A DNA stretch of 64,000 bases from assembly GCF_900110465.1 (NCBI RefSeq), contig NZ_FODV01000003.1, forward strand, positions 310,001 through 374,000. The letters are read 5' to 3'. This document shows, in pieces, positions 42,244 to 51,001 of this stretch; within the stretch, counting starts at the first letter, position 1; the number at the start of each line of letters is the position of its first letter. The DNA comes from Halogranum amylolyticum. GTDB lineage: Archaea > Halobacteriota > Halobacteria > Halobacteriales > Haloferacaceae. The translations under genes were made by a program, and so were the position numbers. Below the pieces are notes generated by a model. That model made no database searches. It was given only the letters and a program-made list of their open reading frames with translations, and was not told the origin of the DNA.

Positions 42244-42736
42244 AGACGAGCCCGTCAGAGGCAGGCTCTTTCGTATCGCCCCATATAATTTACCGAGGTG
42301 GCAGACGCGGGTGGATGTCGCTGTACCCGTCGCGTCGACTCGGGTGTCGCGACGTCATCGTTGCGGGAAGCAAGAGTACAGCGGTTCAGCTATCGTGAGA
42401 CACCGTGAGCGACGCCCCGACCGAGTTCGTGTCCCGACGTCGCTGTGAGCGCTGCGCGCATCGGTCCCGACCCGGAGACGTCGTCCACAGAACCATCCGG
42501 GTAACGCGCTAGTTTCTCTCGGAGACGAGGAGGACTCGGACGTCTCCCCCCTTTCCAGAAAGACCGGCGTCGCGGTGACGGTCATCCCGAGGTGCAGAGC
42601 GATCAGCGTCCCATCTCGTCGATGCGCGAACGGTAGCGTTCGGGACACCGACCCCGGAATAAACCATAGCGTGCGATACGAAATTCCCGCCGCGACCAAT
42701 CGTCCGACTTTTCTCTCTGCCCGCGAACTCCCGAGT
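42244..42736. other. Intergenic region between the lipoprotein and DUF5783-like genes
   Basis: A 493-base gap. After a short GAGCC...GGCTC hairpin (about 42248-42268) comes a good TATA element (ATATAATTTACC, 42282-42293) with a 27-codon frame at the right distance (listed separately). The remaining 340 bases hold no convincing gene; CTTTTCT at about 42710 is the likely promoter of the next gene. Confidence 0.5.
42315..42398 (+). CDS. Possible leaderless micro-ORF (27 aa)
   Basis: ATG at 42315 begins MSLYPSRRLGCRDVIVAGSKSTAVQLS and stops at 42398. It lies about 28 bases from the centre of the ATATAATTTACC box, the spacing of leaderless haloarchaeal messages. The peptide is basic (two Arg after Ser, then more Arg and Lys), unlike typical acidic halophile proteins, and has no recognisable motif. 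The promoter may instead drive a small RNA. Treat as tentative. Confidence 0.25.
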   Translation: MSLYPSRRLGCRDVIVAGSKSTAVQLS

Positions 42737-43057
42737 ATGACCGAGTTCGACCCCGAGAAGTTCGAGGACAAGTACGTTCACTACTTCCAACAGCTCCAGC
42801 GGGCGTACAAGAACGCCTTCGAGACGATGAACGAGCAGTACGACTCCGAGCTCATCCACGGTATCGACCAGCAGATACTGAACGAATCCGAACCGTTCTA
42901 CGAGGACGGCGAGTTCTACGTGCAGCTCCCCGAGAACCCGACCGAGCGGTTGACCGCCATCGTCGCCGACGAGGAGAAGGTGGAGACGACGTTGGAACGA
43001 TACGTCGACGAGATCGAAGCCGAGCTACACCGAGTGTTCGGCGTCGACCGTAACTGA
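42737..43057 (+). CDS. Small haloarchaeal protein (106 aa; DUF5783-like)
   Basis: A 106-residue acidic protein, MTEFDPEKFEDKYVHYFQQLQRAYKNAFETMNEQYDSELIHGIDQQILNESEPFYEDGEFYVQLPENPTERL..., which fits the haloarchaeal family I recall as DUF5783. It is mostly helical; no catalytic motif is seen. ATG 42737 is chosen over the longer frame from 42575; the C-terminal coiled-coil-like stretch is EEKVETTLERYVDEIEAELHRVF. It is followed 56 bases later by the NifU-domain gene. Confidence 0.78.
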   Translation: MTEFDPEKFEDKYVHYFQQLQRAYKNAFETMNEQYDSELIHGIDQQILNESEPFYEDGEFYVQLPENPTERLTAIVADEEKVETTLERYVDEIEAELHRVFGVDRN

Positions 43058-43113
43058 ACTCGCGCGCACGCGTGAACCAAAGGCCTAAGAACGCAGACCC
43101 CCAACCCCGGAGC

Positions 43114-43485
43114 ATGAGCACGGAGAGCCAGGACACCGACGACCTCAAAGACCGCGTGACAAACTTCCTGCGCCGAAACTTCCCGCAGATTCAGATGCAC
43201 GGCGGGAGCGCCGCCATCCAGGACCTCAACCGCGAGACGGGAGAGGTCACCATCCTCCTCGGCGGTGCCTGTTCGGGCTGCGGTATCTCGCCGATGACGA
43301 TCCAGGCGATCAAGACCCGGATGGTCAAGGAGATCCCCGAGATCAACGAAGTCCACGCCGAGACGGGGATGGACGGCGGCGGCGGCGGGATGGGCGACAG
43401 CGGCGGGATGAGTCCGTCGTTCCCCGGCGAGACGAGCGACGACGACGGCGGCAGCAGCGACGAAGGTCCGCAGGCCCCCTTCTAG
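43114..43485 (+). CDS. NifU-family (NifU C-terminal domain) Fe-S scaffold protein
   Basis: A 123-residue protein with the NifU C-terminal-domain fold. The cluster-binding CxxC is Cys53-x2-Cys56 in LGGACSGCGISPMTI. The C-terminal 40 residues are Gly/Ser/Asp-rich and probably disordered. It can bind and deliver [4Fe-4S] clusters. ATG 43114 is fixed by a CCTAAG element about 28 bases before it and by the family start. No other Fe-S assembly gene is adjacent. Confidence 0.9.
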   Translation: MSTESQDTDDLKDRVTNFLRRNFPQIQMHGGSAAIQDLNRETGEVTILLGGACSGCGISPMTIQAIKTRMVKEIPEINEVHAETGMDGGGGGMGDSGGMSPSFPGETSDDDGGSSDEGPQAPF

Positions 43486-43559
43486 CGAAACCGACTTTTC
43501 TCCGTTTTCGACAGGTGTGAGCGGTGCCGCCGGCCGCTGGCCGTCGACAAACAGGAGGT

Positions 43560-43566
43560 TTATCCT
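43560..43566 (+). promoter_or_regulatory. TATA box of the sulfatase-like gene
   Basis: TTTATCC is centred about 27 bases before the ATG at 43589; it argues against the longer frame starting at 43517. Confidence 0.5.
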
Positions 43567-43588
43567 ACCGAGCGTCGGACTCACCTGT

Positions 43589-45130
43589 ATGACCAGCGAG
43601 TCCCCCCGGAACGTGTTGTTCGTCGTGATGGACACCGTCCGGAAGGACCACCTCACGCCGTACGGCTACGACCGACCGACGACGCCAGGGTTGGAGGCGT
43701 TCGCCGAGGAGGCAACCGTCTTCGAGCAGGCAGTCGCACCGGCTCCCTGGACGCTCCCGGTGCACGCGTCGCTCTTCACCGGGATGTATCCGAGTCAACA
43801 CGGGGCCGACCAGGAGAACCCCTATCTCGACGGCGCCACGACGCTCGCGGAGACGCTCTCTGCGGCGGGGTACGACACCGCCTGTTACTCCTCAAACGCG
43901 TGGATCACACCCTACACCCACCTCACGGACGGGTTCGACGACCAGGACAACTTCTTCGAAGTCATGCCCGGCGAGTTCCTCTCGGGACCGCTCGCGAAGG
44001 CCTGGCAGACGCTCAACGACAACGACGCGCTGCGCGCCGTGGCGGACAAACTCGTCAGCCTCGGCAACACCGCCCACGAGTATCTCGCCGGCGGCGAGGG
44101 GGCGGACTCGAAGACGCCCGCCGTCGTCGACCAGACGATGGAGTTCGTCGACGACTCCGAGCAGTTCTTCGCGTTCATCAACCTGATGGACGCACACCTG
44201 CCGTACCACCCGCCGAAGGAGTTCAGAGACGAGTTCGCCCCGGGCGTCGACTCGACGGACGTGTGTCAGAACTCCAAGGAGTACAACTCCGGCGCACGCG
44301 ACATCGACGACGACGAGTGGGAGGACATCAGAGGGCTCTACGACGCGGAGATCGCCCACATCGACTCGCAGTTGACTCGCCTGTTCGACCACCTGAAGGA
44401 GACGGGACGCTGGGACGACACGATGGTGGTCGTCTGTGCGGACCACGGCGAACTCCACGGCGAACACGACCTCTACGGCCACGAGTTCTGCCTCTACGAC
44501 CCGCTGGTGAACGTGCCGCTGATGGTGAAACACCCCGAGTTAGAGGCGGACCGCCGCGAGGACCAGGTCGAACTCGTCGACCTCTATCACACCGTCCTCG
44601 ACTCGCTCGGCGTCGACGGCGGCACGCCGGCGTCGCCCGGCGACGACGTCGTCGCGCTCGACCGGACGCGGTCGCTCATCTCCGGGAGCTACCGGCAGTT
44701 CAAACGCGCGGACGCTACGGACCCCGGCCAGCGCGGCGACGGGAAGTACGCCTTCGTCGAGTACTCCCGTCCGGTCGTCGAGCTGAAACAGTTGGAGGAG
44801 AAGGCCAAGGACGCCGGAATCACCCTTCCCGAACAGTCGCGCTACTACTCGCGGATGCGGGCGGCCCGTCGGCGCGAGGCGAAGTACGTCCGCATCGACC
44901 GCATCGAGGACGAGGCGTACCGCATCGACGAGGACCCCGAGGAGACGACCAACCTCGCGGACTCCGAGGACGACCTGATCGCCGAGACCGAGGCGACGCT
45001 CGCGGAGTTCGAGGAGGCCGTCGGCGGCGCGTGGGACACCGCAGACGACGCGGACGTCTCCGACGACGCGGTCCAGGAGATGGACGAGGAGGCCCAGGAG
45101 CGACTGCGCGATCTGGGCTACATGGAGTAG
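43589..45130 (+). CDS. Alkaline-phosphatase-superfamily hydrolase annotated as sulfatase, Thr in place of the catalytic Cys/Ser
   Basis: A 513-residue sulfatase-fold enzyme. Metal-binding Asp15 is in FVVMDTVRKDHL, and CADHGELHGEHDLYGHE provides the later metal ligands. The position of the formylglycine motif C-x-P-x-R-x4-TG is occupied by Thr55-Leu-Pro-Val-His-Ala-Ser-Leu-Phe-Thr-Gly: Cys/Ser is replaced by Thr and Arg by His. A Thr nucleophile is used by phosphatase/phosphotransferase relatives, so phosphate-ester or phosphonate chemistry is more likely than sulfatase activity (inference). It lies alone on the plus strand. Confidence 0.85.
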   Translation: MTSESPRNVLFVVMDTVRKDHLTPYGYDRPTTPGLEAFAEEATVFEQAVAPAPWTLPVHASLFTGMYPSQHGADQENPYLDGATTLAETLSAAGYDTACYSSNAWITPYTHLTDGFDDQDNFFEVMPGEFLSGPLAKAWQTLNDNDALRAVADKLVSLGNTAHEYLAGGEGADSKTPAVVDQTMEFVDDSEQFFAFINLMDAHLPYHPPKEFRDEFAPGVDSTDVCQNSKEYNSGARDIDDDEWEDIRGLYDAEIAHIDSQLTRLFDHLKETGRWDDTMVVVCADHGELHGEHDLYGHEFCLYDPLVNVPLMVKHPELEADRREDQVELVDLYHTVLDSLGVDGGTPASPGDDVVALDRTRSLISGSYRQFKRADATDPGQRGDGKYAFVEYSRPVVELKQLEEKAKDAGITLPEQSRYYSRMRAARRREAKYVRIDRIEDEAYRIDEDPEETTNLADSEDDLIAETEATLAEFEEAVGGAWDTADDADVSDDAVQEMDEEAQERLRDLGYME

Positions 45131-45179
45131 CCGCGAGGACCGACGGAGCGTCGAGCGCGGCGACTCGGGTCGGCCCGGC

Positions 45180-45503
45180 TCAGGCGGTCAACTGCAGACC
45201 GACGACGCCGGCGACGATAGTGCCGATGCAGGCCAGTCGGGCCGCAGTCACCGGTTCGTCGAAGAGGACGATACCCAAAGCCGCCGTGCCGACGGCACCG
45301 ATGCCGGTCCAGACGGCGTAGGCGGTGCCGACCGGGAGCGACTGGACGGCTTTCGCGAGGAGTCCGACGCTGAGTGCCATCGCGACCACCACGACGACCG
45401 AGGCCCGGAGGTTCGAGAACCCGTCGGCGTACTCGAGGTTGACGGCCCAGATCGTCTCGAAGAGGGCGGCGACGAGGAGGACCCCCCAGGCGAGTCGACT
45501 CAT
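45180..45503 (-). CDS. SMR-family transporter, SugE/Gdx type
   Basis: A 107-residue protein with four transmembrane helices. Glu16 in LFETIWAVNLEYADGFSNL corresponds to the essential EmrE Glu14. The segment SLPVGTAYAVWTGIGAVGTAALGIVLFDEP closely matches E. coli SugE, now Gdx, a guanidinium exporter, rather than EmrE. The likely role is guanidinium:proton antiport, or quaternary amine export. No guanidine riboswitch is visible upstream and the neighbour is panE. Confidence 0.85.
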   Translation of the reverse strand: MSRLAWGVLLVAALFETIWAVNLEYADGFSNLRASVVVVVAMALSVGLLAKAVQSLPVGTAYAVWTGIGAVGTAALGIVLFDEPVTAARLACIGTIVAGVVGLQLTA

Positions 45504-45550
45504 TACGTCCGACCAGTCGGCCCAGCGCGAAGTAGTCGACGATTCTCCTC

Positions 45551-46447
45551 TCAGCGGAGTTCCCGGCCTGACTCCCACGCCCGCAACAGCCCCGCGAGGA
45601 CTCGGTTCGTCGGCACGTCGATATCGTGCGCGTCGGCGCGGTCGACGACGGTCCCGGTGATGGCGTCGACCTCGGTGCGTCTCCCGCTGTCGACGTCTTG
45701 GAGCATCGACGACCGGTTCCTCGCCGTCCCGTCGACGACGTCGTCGAGTGCGGCACGGGCGACGCGGTTCGGTAATCTCACCCCCTCGGCGCGGGCGACG
45801 CGAGCAGCCTCGCGGGCGGCCGCGTGGGCCAACTCGGCGGCGTCGCCGTCGCCGAGCGCACCGTTCTCGACGCGAGCGAGAGCGGTGACGGTGTTGATAC
45901 CCGCGTTGACGGCCAGTTTCTCCCAGCGTCGCCGGGGCATGTCGGTCGCGACGAGCGTCTCGACGTCGGCGTCACGAAACGCCTTCCCGACCCGTTCGGC
46001 GAGCGACGAGGGGCCGCCGTCGAGCGCTCCGAGGGCGACTTCGCCGACGCCGGTGCACGCGACGTGGCCGGGTTCGCGGAGACGTGCGCCGTACGTCGCG
46101 GTGCCTGCGAGCACGGGCGTGTCGAGTCGGTCGGCGAGAATCTCCTCGGTCAACCCGTTCTGCAGCGAGAGCACCGCGTCGAACGAACCGGTGGCGAGGG
46201 CGTCGGCGGCCGTGGGGGTGTCGAACGACTTGACGGTGACGACGGCGAGGTTGGCCGTCAGGTGGCGACCGTCGGTCACCGCGTCGGGGGAGACGTGAGC
46301 CTCCAGTTCGCCGGTGACGCGGAGACCGCCCTCGCGGACACGGGCGACGTGCGGGTCGCGACCGACGAGCGTCACGTCGTGTGCGCGCGCGAGGAGCCCA
46401 CCGAGGAGACTCCCGAGGCTTCCCGCACCGAAGACGACGATATCCAT
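45551..46447 (-). CDS. panE: Ketopantoate reductase family protein (ApbA/PanE)
   Basis: A 298-residue NADPH-dependent reductase for 2-dehydropantoate to pantoate in coenzyme A synthesis, or a homologue. The N-terminal motif is MDIVVFGAGSLGSLLGGLL; VVTVKSFDT and LQNGLTEE follow; Lys of WEKLAVNAGINTVTAL and the C-terminal SSMLQDVDSGRRTEVDAITG are typical. Its gene is 47 bases from the SMR gene on the same strand. The start ATG is at 46445-46447. PanE paralogues of unknown substrate exist, so the function is likely but not certain. Confidence 0.88.
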   Translation of the reverse strand: MDIVVFGAGSLGSLLGGLLARAHDVTLVGRDPHVARVREGGLRVTGELEAHVSPDAVTDGRHLTANLAVVTVKSFDTPTAADALATGSFDAVLSLQNGLTEEILADRLDTPVLAGTATYGARLREPGHVACTGVGEVALGALDGGPSSLAERVGKAFRDADVETLVATDMPRRRWEKLAVNAGINTVTALARVENGALGDGDAAELAHAAAREAARVARAEGVRLPNRVARAALDDVVDGTARNRSSMLQDVDSGRRTEVDAITGTVVDRADAHDIDVPTNRVLAGLLRAWESGRELR

Positions 46448-46519
46448 ACGCTCACGTCGACGGCGGGGATGAAAAACGGGCGCGGTTGCGGTCGGTTCGC
46501 CGGACACCGACGCGACCGG

Positions 46520-46813
46520 TCAGTCCTCGGTCCAGTAGAACAGGTTCTCTCTCGGTGCGTCGCAGTTCGGACAGCGCTTCGGGAGGTTGTCGGTGAGCTT
46601 GTCCATCTCGCCGCAGTCCCCACAGCGCCAGACGAGCTCCGCCTCGCCAAACTCGTGGCCCGAGCGCTCGTGTTCGATGGACAACGACTCGATACCGTCG
46701 CGGGTCGTCACGAAGAAGCCGTCGTCTCCCAGTCCACGGATGGTCCCGATCGGGTCGCCGCCCTCGGTGTACACCGTCGTTCCGATGGACACTTTGGTCG
46801 TCTCTTGGCTCAT
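46520..46813 (-). CDS. Small zinc-ribbon/rubredoxin-like protein (97 aa; DUF7130-like)
   Basis: A 97-residue protein. The N-terminal beta domain is SIGTTVYTEGGDPIGTIRGLGDDGFFVTTRDGIESLSIEHERSGHEFGEAELVWRC (a PRC-barrel-like pattern). The C-terminal rubredoxin-like metal site has Cys pairs CGDCGEM and CPNCDAPRENLFYWTED. It agrees with the family I recall as DUF7130. It may bind zinc or iron. A TTTATG box lies about 28 bases upstream of the ATG at 46813. It is next to polC but convergent in role, not clearly linked. Confidence 0.78.
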   Translation of the reverse strand: MSQETTKVSIGTTVYTEGGDPIGTIRGLGDDGFFVTTRDGIESLSIEHERSGHEFGEAELVWRCGDCGEMDKLTDNLPKRCPNCDAPRENLFYWTED

Positions 46814-46911
46814 GTAGTGTGTGTACGCGTGCCAAGGGCATAAAGTCGGGCGGCAGAGGACGAACCGCTCGGTGCGAAACAGTCAGGGCAAAAATCGCAG
46901 CGACCGCTCTC

Positions 46912-49900
46912 TCACATGAAGTCCGCGATGCCGGACTGCTTGTTCTTATCGTTCTCGAACACGCTCTCGAGAGAGCGTTCGAGGATGGCGAGTCGCTGTT
47001 TGGTGTACTCGCGACAGCCGAACTCCTCGGCCACCTCGATGGCGACGTCCATGTACTTGTTCACCGACCCCTGGTGGACGGTCAGGTTCACGCGACCGCC
47101 ACACTCCCGGCAGTCGCCGGTGAGCGGCATCCGCCGGTACTTCTCCCCGCAGTCGAGACAGCGCGTCTCCTGGCGCGAGAAGGCGCGGAGGTTCCCGATG
47201 AGGTCCGGCAGGAAGTGCCCCTCGATGACGCGTTCGGCGACGTCGGTCTCGTCGACGGCGCGGAGCTTTCTGGAGAGGAGCAGTTGGGCGTCCATCTTGT
47301 CCATCATCGACCCGAGCGTCTTGTACGCCGAGAGATCCGGCCCGAGCGCGATGTCCGTCGTGTCGTGGGTGTGGTCGAACCCGGCGTACTCCGAGTCGGT
47401 GCCGAGGGTGTCCTCCGCGATGGCGATGAGGTCCTCGACGTCGCCGGGGTCGGCCATCTCCCTCGTCGCCTCGTAGAACTCCCTGGGATACTCCCGGACG
47501 ACGTCCATGTTGTGCGCCTCGTCGTCGATCTCCGAGGGGTCGATCCGGGAGGACATGACCAAGGGCGCGTCCATCCGCCCGCCCCGTTTGTCCGGGAGGA
47601 ACTCCTTCGAGAAGTTCAGCAGGCCGTCCATGAGGAGCATGACGCAGTCCTCGTCGCCGTCGCATTGGCCGCTGGCGATATCGTTGACGACGACAGTGTG
47701 TGTGTCCTCAACGGTGAGACAGTAGGTGTGTTCGGTGGTGCTTTCGGTGTAATCGACCGACGTAACGCGGTCACGGTCGAAATCGGCACCGCCGTCGGCC
47801 ACAACAGCAGCACCATCATCGACGCTCTCTGTAACCGGTTTTAGCGACGAAGTCGGGAGTTCATCACCGACCGAGAGTTCGGTCGCACGAACCGTGGATA
47901 CACCATCATTCCAGCGGAGCATTCGGTGGTCGGGAGTGACAGTGAGAGACCGACCCGACTCGGTTTCGATTCGAACGAGGTGGGCTGGTGACTGGTGTTT
48001 CGAGACTGCCTCGACAGGTTTCACGACGCGAGTACCGTCCTCGTCTATCGACGGCACGAACACCTCGCCGTCGAGTTCCTGCACGAGCGTCCCGAAGTCG
48101 TCCGTGTCGGGGTCGTCGAGTCGATCCTCGACGAACTGTTCGATTCGGTCGTGATGCCACGACTCGTCCTCGTCCTGGAACCAGAGTTTCGTGTCCGGGT
48201 GGAAGCAGTTCCGCCGCTTCGCCGCGTGGAAGTACGGATGGGCGTACCCGACCGCCGCCGAGGTGAAGCCGACGACCCGCCCGACCGTCGCCGCCGACGT
48301 GTGGGGGGCCATCCCGAAGACGAGTTCGCCGATCAGGTCGTCGCGTTCGTTCACCTCATAGAAGGGAGGTAGATCGTAGAACTTCTCCAGCAGGTCGTCG
48401 ACGAAGTCGGCCGTCTTCAGCATGTGTTCGGCCGCGCCGTCCGAGAGGACGATGTCCTGCACTTTGAGTTCGACCAGCTGGTCGTCGAACCGCAGGGGAT
48501 CACCGTCGATGTCCTCCTCGTAGCCGAGTTGGCGGAAGTGGTCGGCCGTGACGTCCAGTTCTTCGGGTCGGACCGACGTGACGGGCAGGTCCGTCATGTC
48601 GTATCGGACGGTGCCGTCTTTGAACGCGGTGACGCCGTTCTTGGCGCGGAGGACGCCTTTCTCGATGGCTTCGGGCGTCTTGTGCGCGGAGGTGAGCCCC
48701 TTCACACCCTTCAGGATCTCGAAGGAGGCCTCGCGCTCGCCGACCGTCTCCATCGCCGAGTGGAACTCGTCGTTCAGGTCGACGGTGTGCCACTCGGGGC
48801 TCTCGATCTCGCGTTCGCAACGCGGACACTCGACGCGACCCGACTCGTCGGGTTCAGCCTCGATGTCGCACTCCTCGCAGACGAAGTGGGGTTCAGTGTG
48901 GCTTCCACACTCGGGACAGTTCGGCTTGTAGCTGTGGTGTCCGCAGTCGGGACACTCGCGTGCGCCGACGAGCAGATCCAACACGCCGCGTTGCCCGCGG
49001 TCGTTCATCTGACGGGCAGCGTCGGCGACGTTGCGCTGGCTACCGCCGGCCTCGCTGATCGGGAACAGCGTGTGGACCGCCGGCGAGAGATCGCGGCTCT
49101 CGGACTTCTCCGGTCGGCCCATCCGTGCGCCGATGCGGGTCGGAGCGCGCTCCTGGAGGGCGAACGGGGCGACTTCCTCGACTGCCGTCGTCGCGTTGTC
49201 GCCGTCGTCCCACCGTTTCGCCTCCTCGGAGAGGTCGTCCCACTCCTTTCGAAGGCCGTCGGAGACGCCGAGCGACCGGACGAACGGCCGCCACTCCGGG
49301 ATGCGGAGCGCGTCCGGCGTCTGGGAGTGCGGGAGGAGGAGCGCTTCGAGCGCCGTCCGCGTCGCCTCGGTGTGTTCGATGGCGAGGATCCCCTCGACGA
49401 CGTCGCCGTCGGTGACGGCGTCGGCCAGCGTCTCGAACTGGTCGACCGAGATGTCGTGCCAGAGGTAGGTGTACTCGGGGTGCAGCGGCGCGTCGTACTC
49501 GTCGGCCCACTCTAGCGCCTTCTCGGTGGAAGGGTGGGCGAGGTCGACGTGCGGGTCGTCCCGCATCGCCTGGACGTCCGCGCCGGCGTGTTCGAGGTCC
49601 TGCACCCACCACTCGTGGGTGTACGACGCAGGAGCGAGCGGGTGGTTGTTCTCGACGAACTCGCCGTAGTTGACCAAATACTCTCCGAGGTCGAGGATCT
49701 TCTCGACGCCGTTTCGGAGTTCGAGCGCCGTCTCGGGGTCGTCGATGCGACGGACGTCGCCGTTAGCGAGGCGGACGGTCGGCCCCTCGATGGAGTCGAC
49801 GGGGATGACGCCGCCCGCCTTCCCCGGTCGCTCGGTCTTGATCTGGGTTCCCGTCGCGAGGAAGTCGTCGACGAGATGCATCGTCGCCGGGTGGACGCCC

Positions 49901-50988
49901 GCGGTCGCGAAGCCGTGGTTACGGGCGCGACCGTAGCGGAGTCGGAACCCGCCCGCTTCGCTCGGGTGGCCGAAGACGGGGCGGCCCGCGATGAGGTCCC
50001 GAAGATACTTCGTCGACGGTTCGACGCGGGGCGGTCCCTGCGGTTCGTCGGGGTCGACGTCGCCTTCGGTCTCGGATTCGTCTCCGTCTCCGTCGGCTTC
50101 GTCGTCGCTCTCGTCGCCGTCTGGAGCCGCCTCCTCGTCGTCACTCTCGTAGTAGCTGCCGTCGATGAGGTCCTGAAGCCACGGCCAGTCGACCTCGTCG
50201 AGACCGCGGGTGTAGCGCTGGATCTTCGGGGCCTTCAGGGCGATCCCCTCGGCCATGACGAGACACATCCCACCGCGGGCGCTGTTGGTGTCGACGCGTT
50301 CGAGGTCGCGGAACCCCGAGACCTCCTCGTCGCCCGTCGCCTCGCCGTCCAGCATGATGGGCATGTGTTCGGCGATGAACTTCGTCTCCTTGCCCTTCGG
50401 CGAGTACTGGAGGCCCGTCTCCTTGTCGTAGAGGGCGACCTCCTCGGCGTAGCGTTCGACCTCGTCGCTCCGGGCGTTGTACTCCTCGATACCGAGCAGC
50501 GAGCGGGCGTAGTCGGCGACCAGCACGGAGAGTGCCTGCGCCGTCCCGCCGGCGGAACGGATCGGCCCGGCGTAGTAGACGTTGACGAACTCGGTACCGT
50601 CGTCGTTCTGGAGGATCTCGACGCGGTCGATCCCCTCGATCGGAGCGGCGACGACCCCCTCGGTGAGGAGAGCGACCGCCGTCCGAACTGCGCCTTCGAC
50701 CTTCCCGGCCTTGCTGTCGAAGTCGCCGACGGTCCCCTCGACGAAGTCGGTGACGAGTTCGAGCGCCGCCTCCTCGCGGGACATCTCGCCTTCGAGTTCG
50801 CGGACGCGCTCGGCAACGCCCGGAATCCCCAAGATGTTCTCGACGCGGTCGGCCATGTCTTTCGCGACGGGAATCTCGATCTCGGTCGCGGGGTCGTAGC
50901 CCTGCGCGCGGGCCGCCTCGGCGCGGTCGAACGCCTCGTCCAGTCGGTCCTCGATGCGGGCGAAGTAGCGTTCGTCTTCCGGTCTCAT
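46912..50988 (-). CDS. polC: DNA polymerase D large subunit (DP2), with an in-frame mini-intein
   Basis: A 1358-residue catalytic subunit of the archaeal family-D replicative polymerase. It starts MRPEDERYFARIEDRLDEAFDRAEAARAQG. Zinc fingers lie around CPDCGHHSYKPNCPECGSHTEPHFVCEECDIEAEP...CPRC and near the C-terminus (CLDCGEKYRRMPLTGDCRECGG). An acidic Asp/Glu-rich insertion lies in the first third. The catalytic motif N-C-D-G-D-E-D is split by a 181-residue intein (listed separately); the spliced protein would have 1177 residues. It is downstream of a PPC-domain gene by 13 bases, probably co-transcribed. Confidence 0.95.
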   Translation of the reverse strand: MRPEDERYFARIEDRLDEAFDRAEAARAQGYDPATEIEIPVAKDMADRVENILGIPGVAERVRELEGEMSREEAALELVTDFVEGTVGDFDSKAGKVEGAVRTAVALLTEGVVAAPIEGIDRVEILQNDDGTEFVNVYYAGPIRSAGGTAQALSVLVADYARSLLGIEEYNARSDEVERYAEEVALYDKETGLQYSPKGKETKFIAEHMPIMLDGEATGDEEVSGFRDLERVDTNSARGGMCLVMAEGIALKAPKIQRYTRGLDEVDWPWLQDLIDGSYYESDDEEAAPDGDESDDEADGDGDESETEGDVDPDEPQGPPRVEPSTKYLRDLIAGRPVFGHPSEAGGFRLRYGRARNHGFATAGVHPATMHLVDDFLATGTQIKTERPGKAGGVIPVDSIEGPTVRLANGDVRRIDDPETALELRNGVEKILDLGEYLVNYGEFVENNHPLAPASYTHEWWVQDLEHAGADVQAMRDDPHVDLAHPSTEKALEWADEYDAPLHPEYTYLWHDISVDQFETLADAVTDGDVVEGILAIEHTEATRTALEALLLPHSQTPDALRIPEWRPFVRSLGVSDGLRKEWDDLSEEAKRWDDGDNATTAVEEVAPFALQERAPTRIGARMGRPEKSESRDLSPAVHTLFPISEAGGSQRNVADAARQMNDRGQRGVLDLLVGARECPDCGHHSYKPNCPECGSHTEPHFVCEECDIEAEPDESGRVECPRCEREIESPEWHTVDLNDEFHSAMETVGEREASFEILKGVKGLTSAHKTPEAIEKGVLRAKNGVTAFKDGTVRYDMTDLPVTSVRPEELDVTADHFRQLGYEEDIDGDPLRFDDQLVELKVQDIVLSDGAAEHMLKTADFVDDLLEKFYDLPPFYEVNERDDLIGELVFGMAPHTSAATVGRVVGFTSAAVGYAHPYFHAAKRRNCFHPDTKLWFQDEDESWHHDRIEQFVEDRLDDPDTDDFGTLVQELDGEVFVPSIDEDGTRVVKPVEAVSKHQSPAHLVRIETESGRSLTVTPDHRMLRWNDGVSTVRATELSVGDELPTSSLKPVTESVDDGAAVVADGGADFDRDRVTSVDYTESTTEHTYCLTVEDTHTVVVNDIASGQCDGDEDCVMLLMDGLLNFSKEFLPDKRGGRMDAPLVMSSRIDPSEIDDEAHNMDVVREYPREFYEATREMADPGDVEDLIAIAEDTLGTDSEYAGFDHTHDTTDIALGPDLSAYKTLGSMMDKMDAQLLLSRKLRAVDETDVAERVIEGHFLPDLIGNLRAFSRQETRCLDCGEKYRRMPLTGDCRECGGRVNLTVHQGSVNKYMDVAIEVAEEFGCREYTKQRLAILERSLESVFENDKNKQSGIADFM
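47665..48207 (-). mobile_element. PolC (Pol-II site) mini-intein, 181 aa, C-terminal glutamine
   Basis: The frame within polC reads ...AAKRRN | CFHPDTKLWF...VVVNDIASGQ | CDGDEDC.... Removing the 181 residues restores the conserved NCDGDEDC motif. Splicing blocks are visible: block A CFHPDTKLWF at the N-terminus, block B GRSLTVTPDHRMLRW (TxxH), and block F TYCLTVEDTHTVVVND, with block G ending in Ser-Gly-Gln before the +1 Cys. There is no room for a homing endonuclease, so it is a mini-intein. The last residue is Gln, as in the Pyrococcus abyssi Pol-II intein, instead of the usual Asn, and the penultimate His is missing. The DNA is less GC-rich than its host gene. Confidence 0.92.
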
Positions 50989-51001
50989 TGGGGTCCGAGC
51001 C

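Noticed and set aside
45180..46447. A guanidine riboswitch near the Gdx-like exporter
   Set aside because: No guanidine-riboswitch-like motif (ACGR loops or multi-stem leader) is visible before the SMR gene; these are bacterial in known cases.
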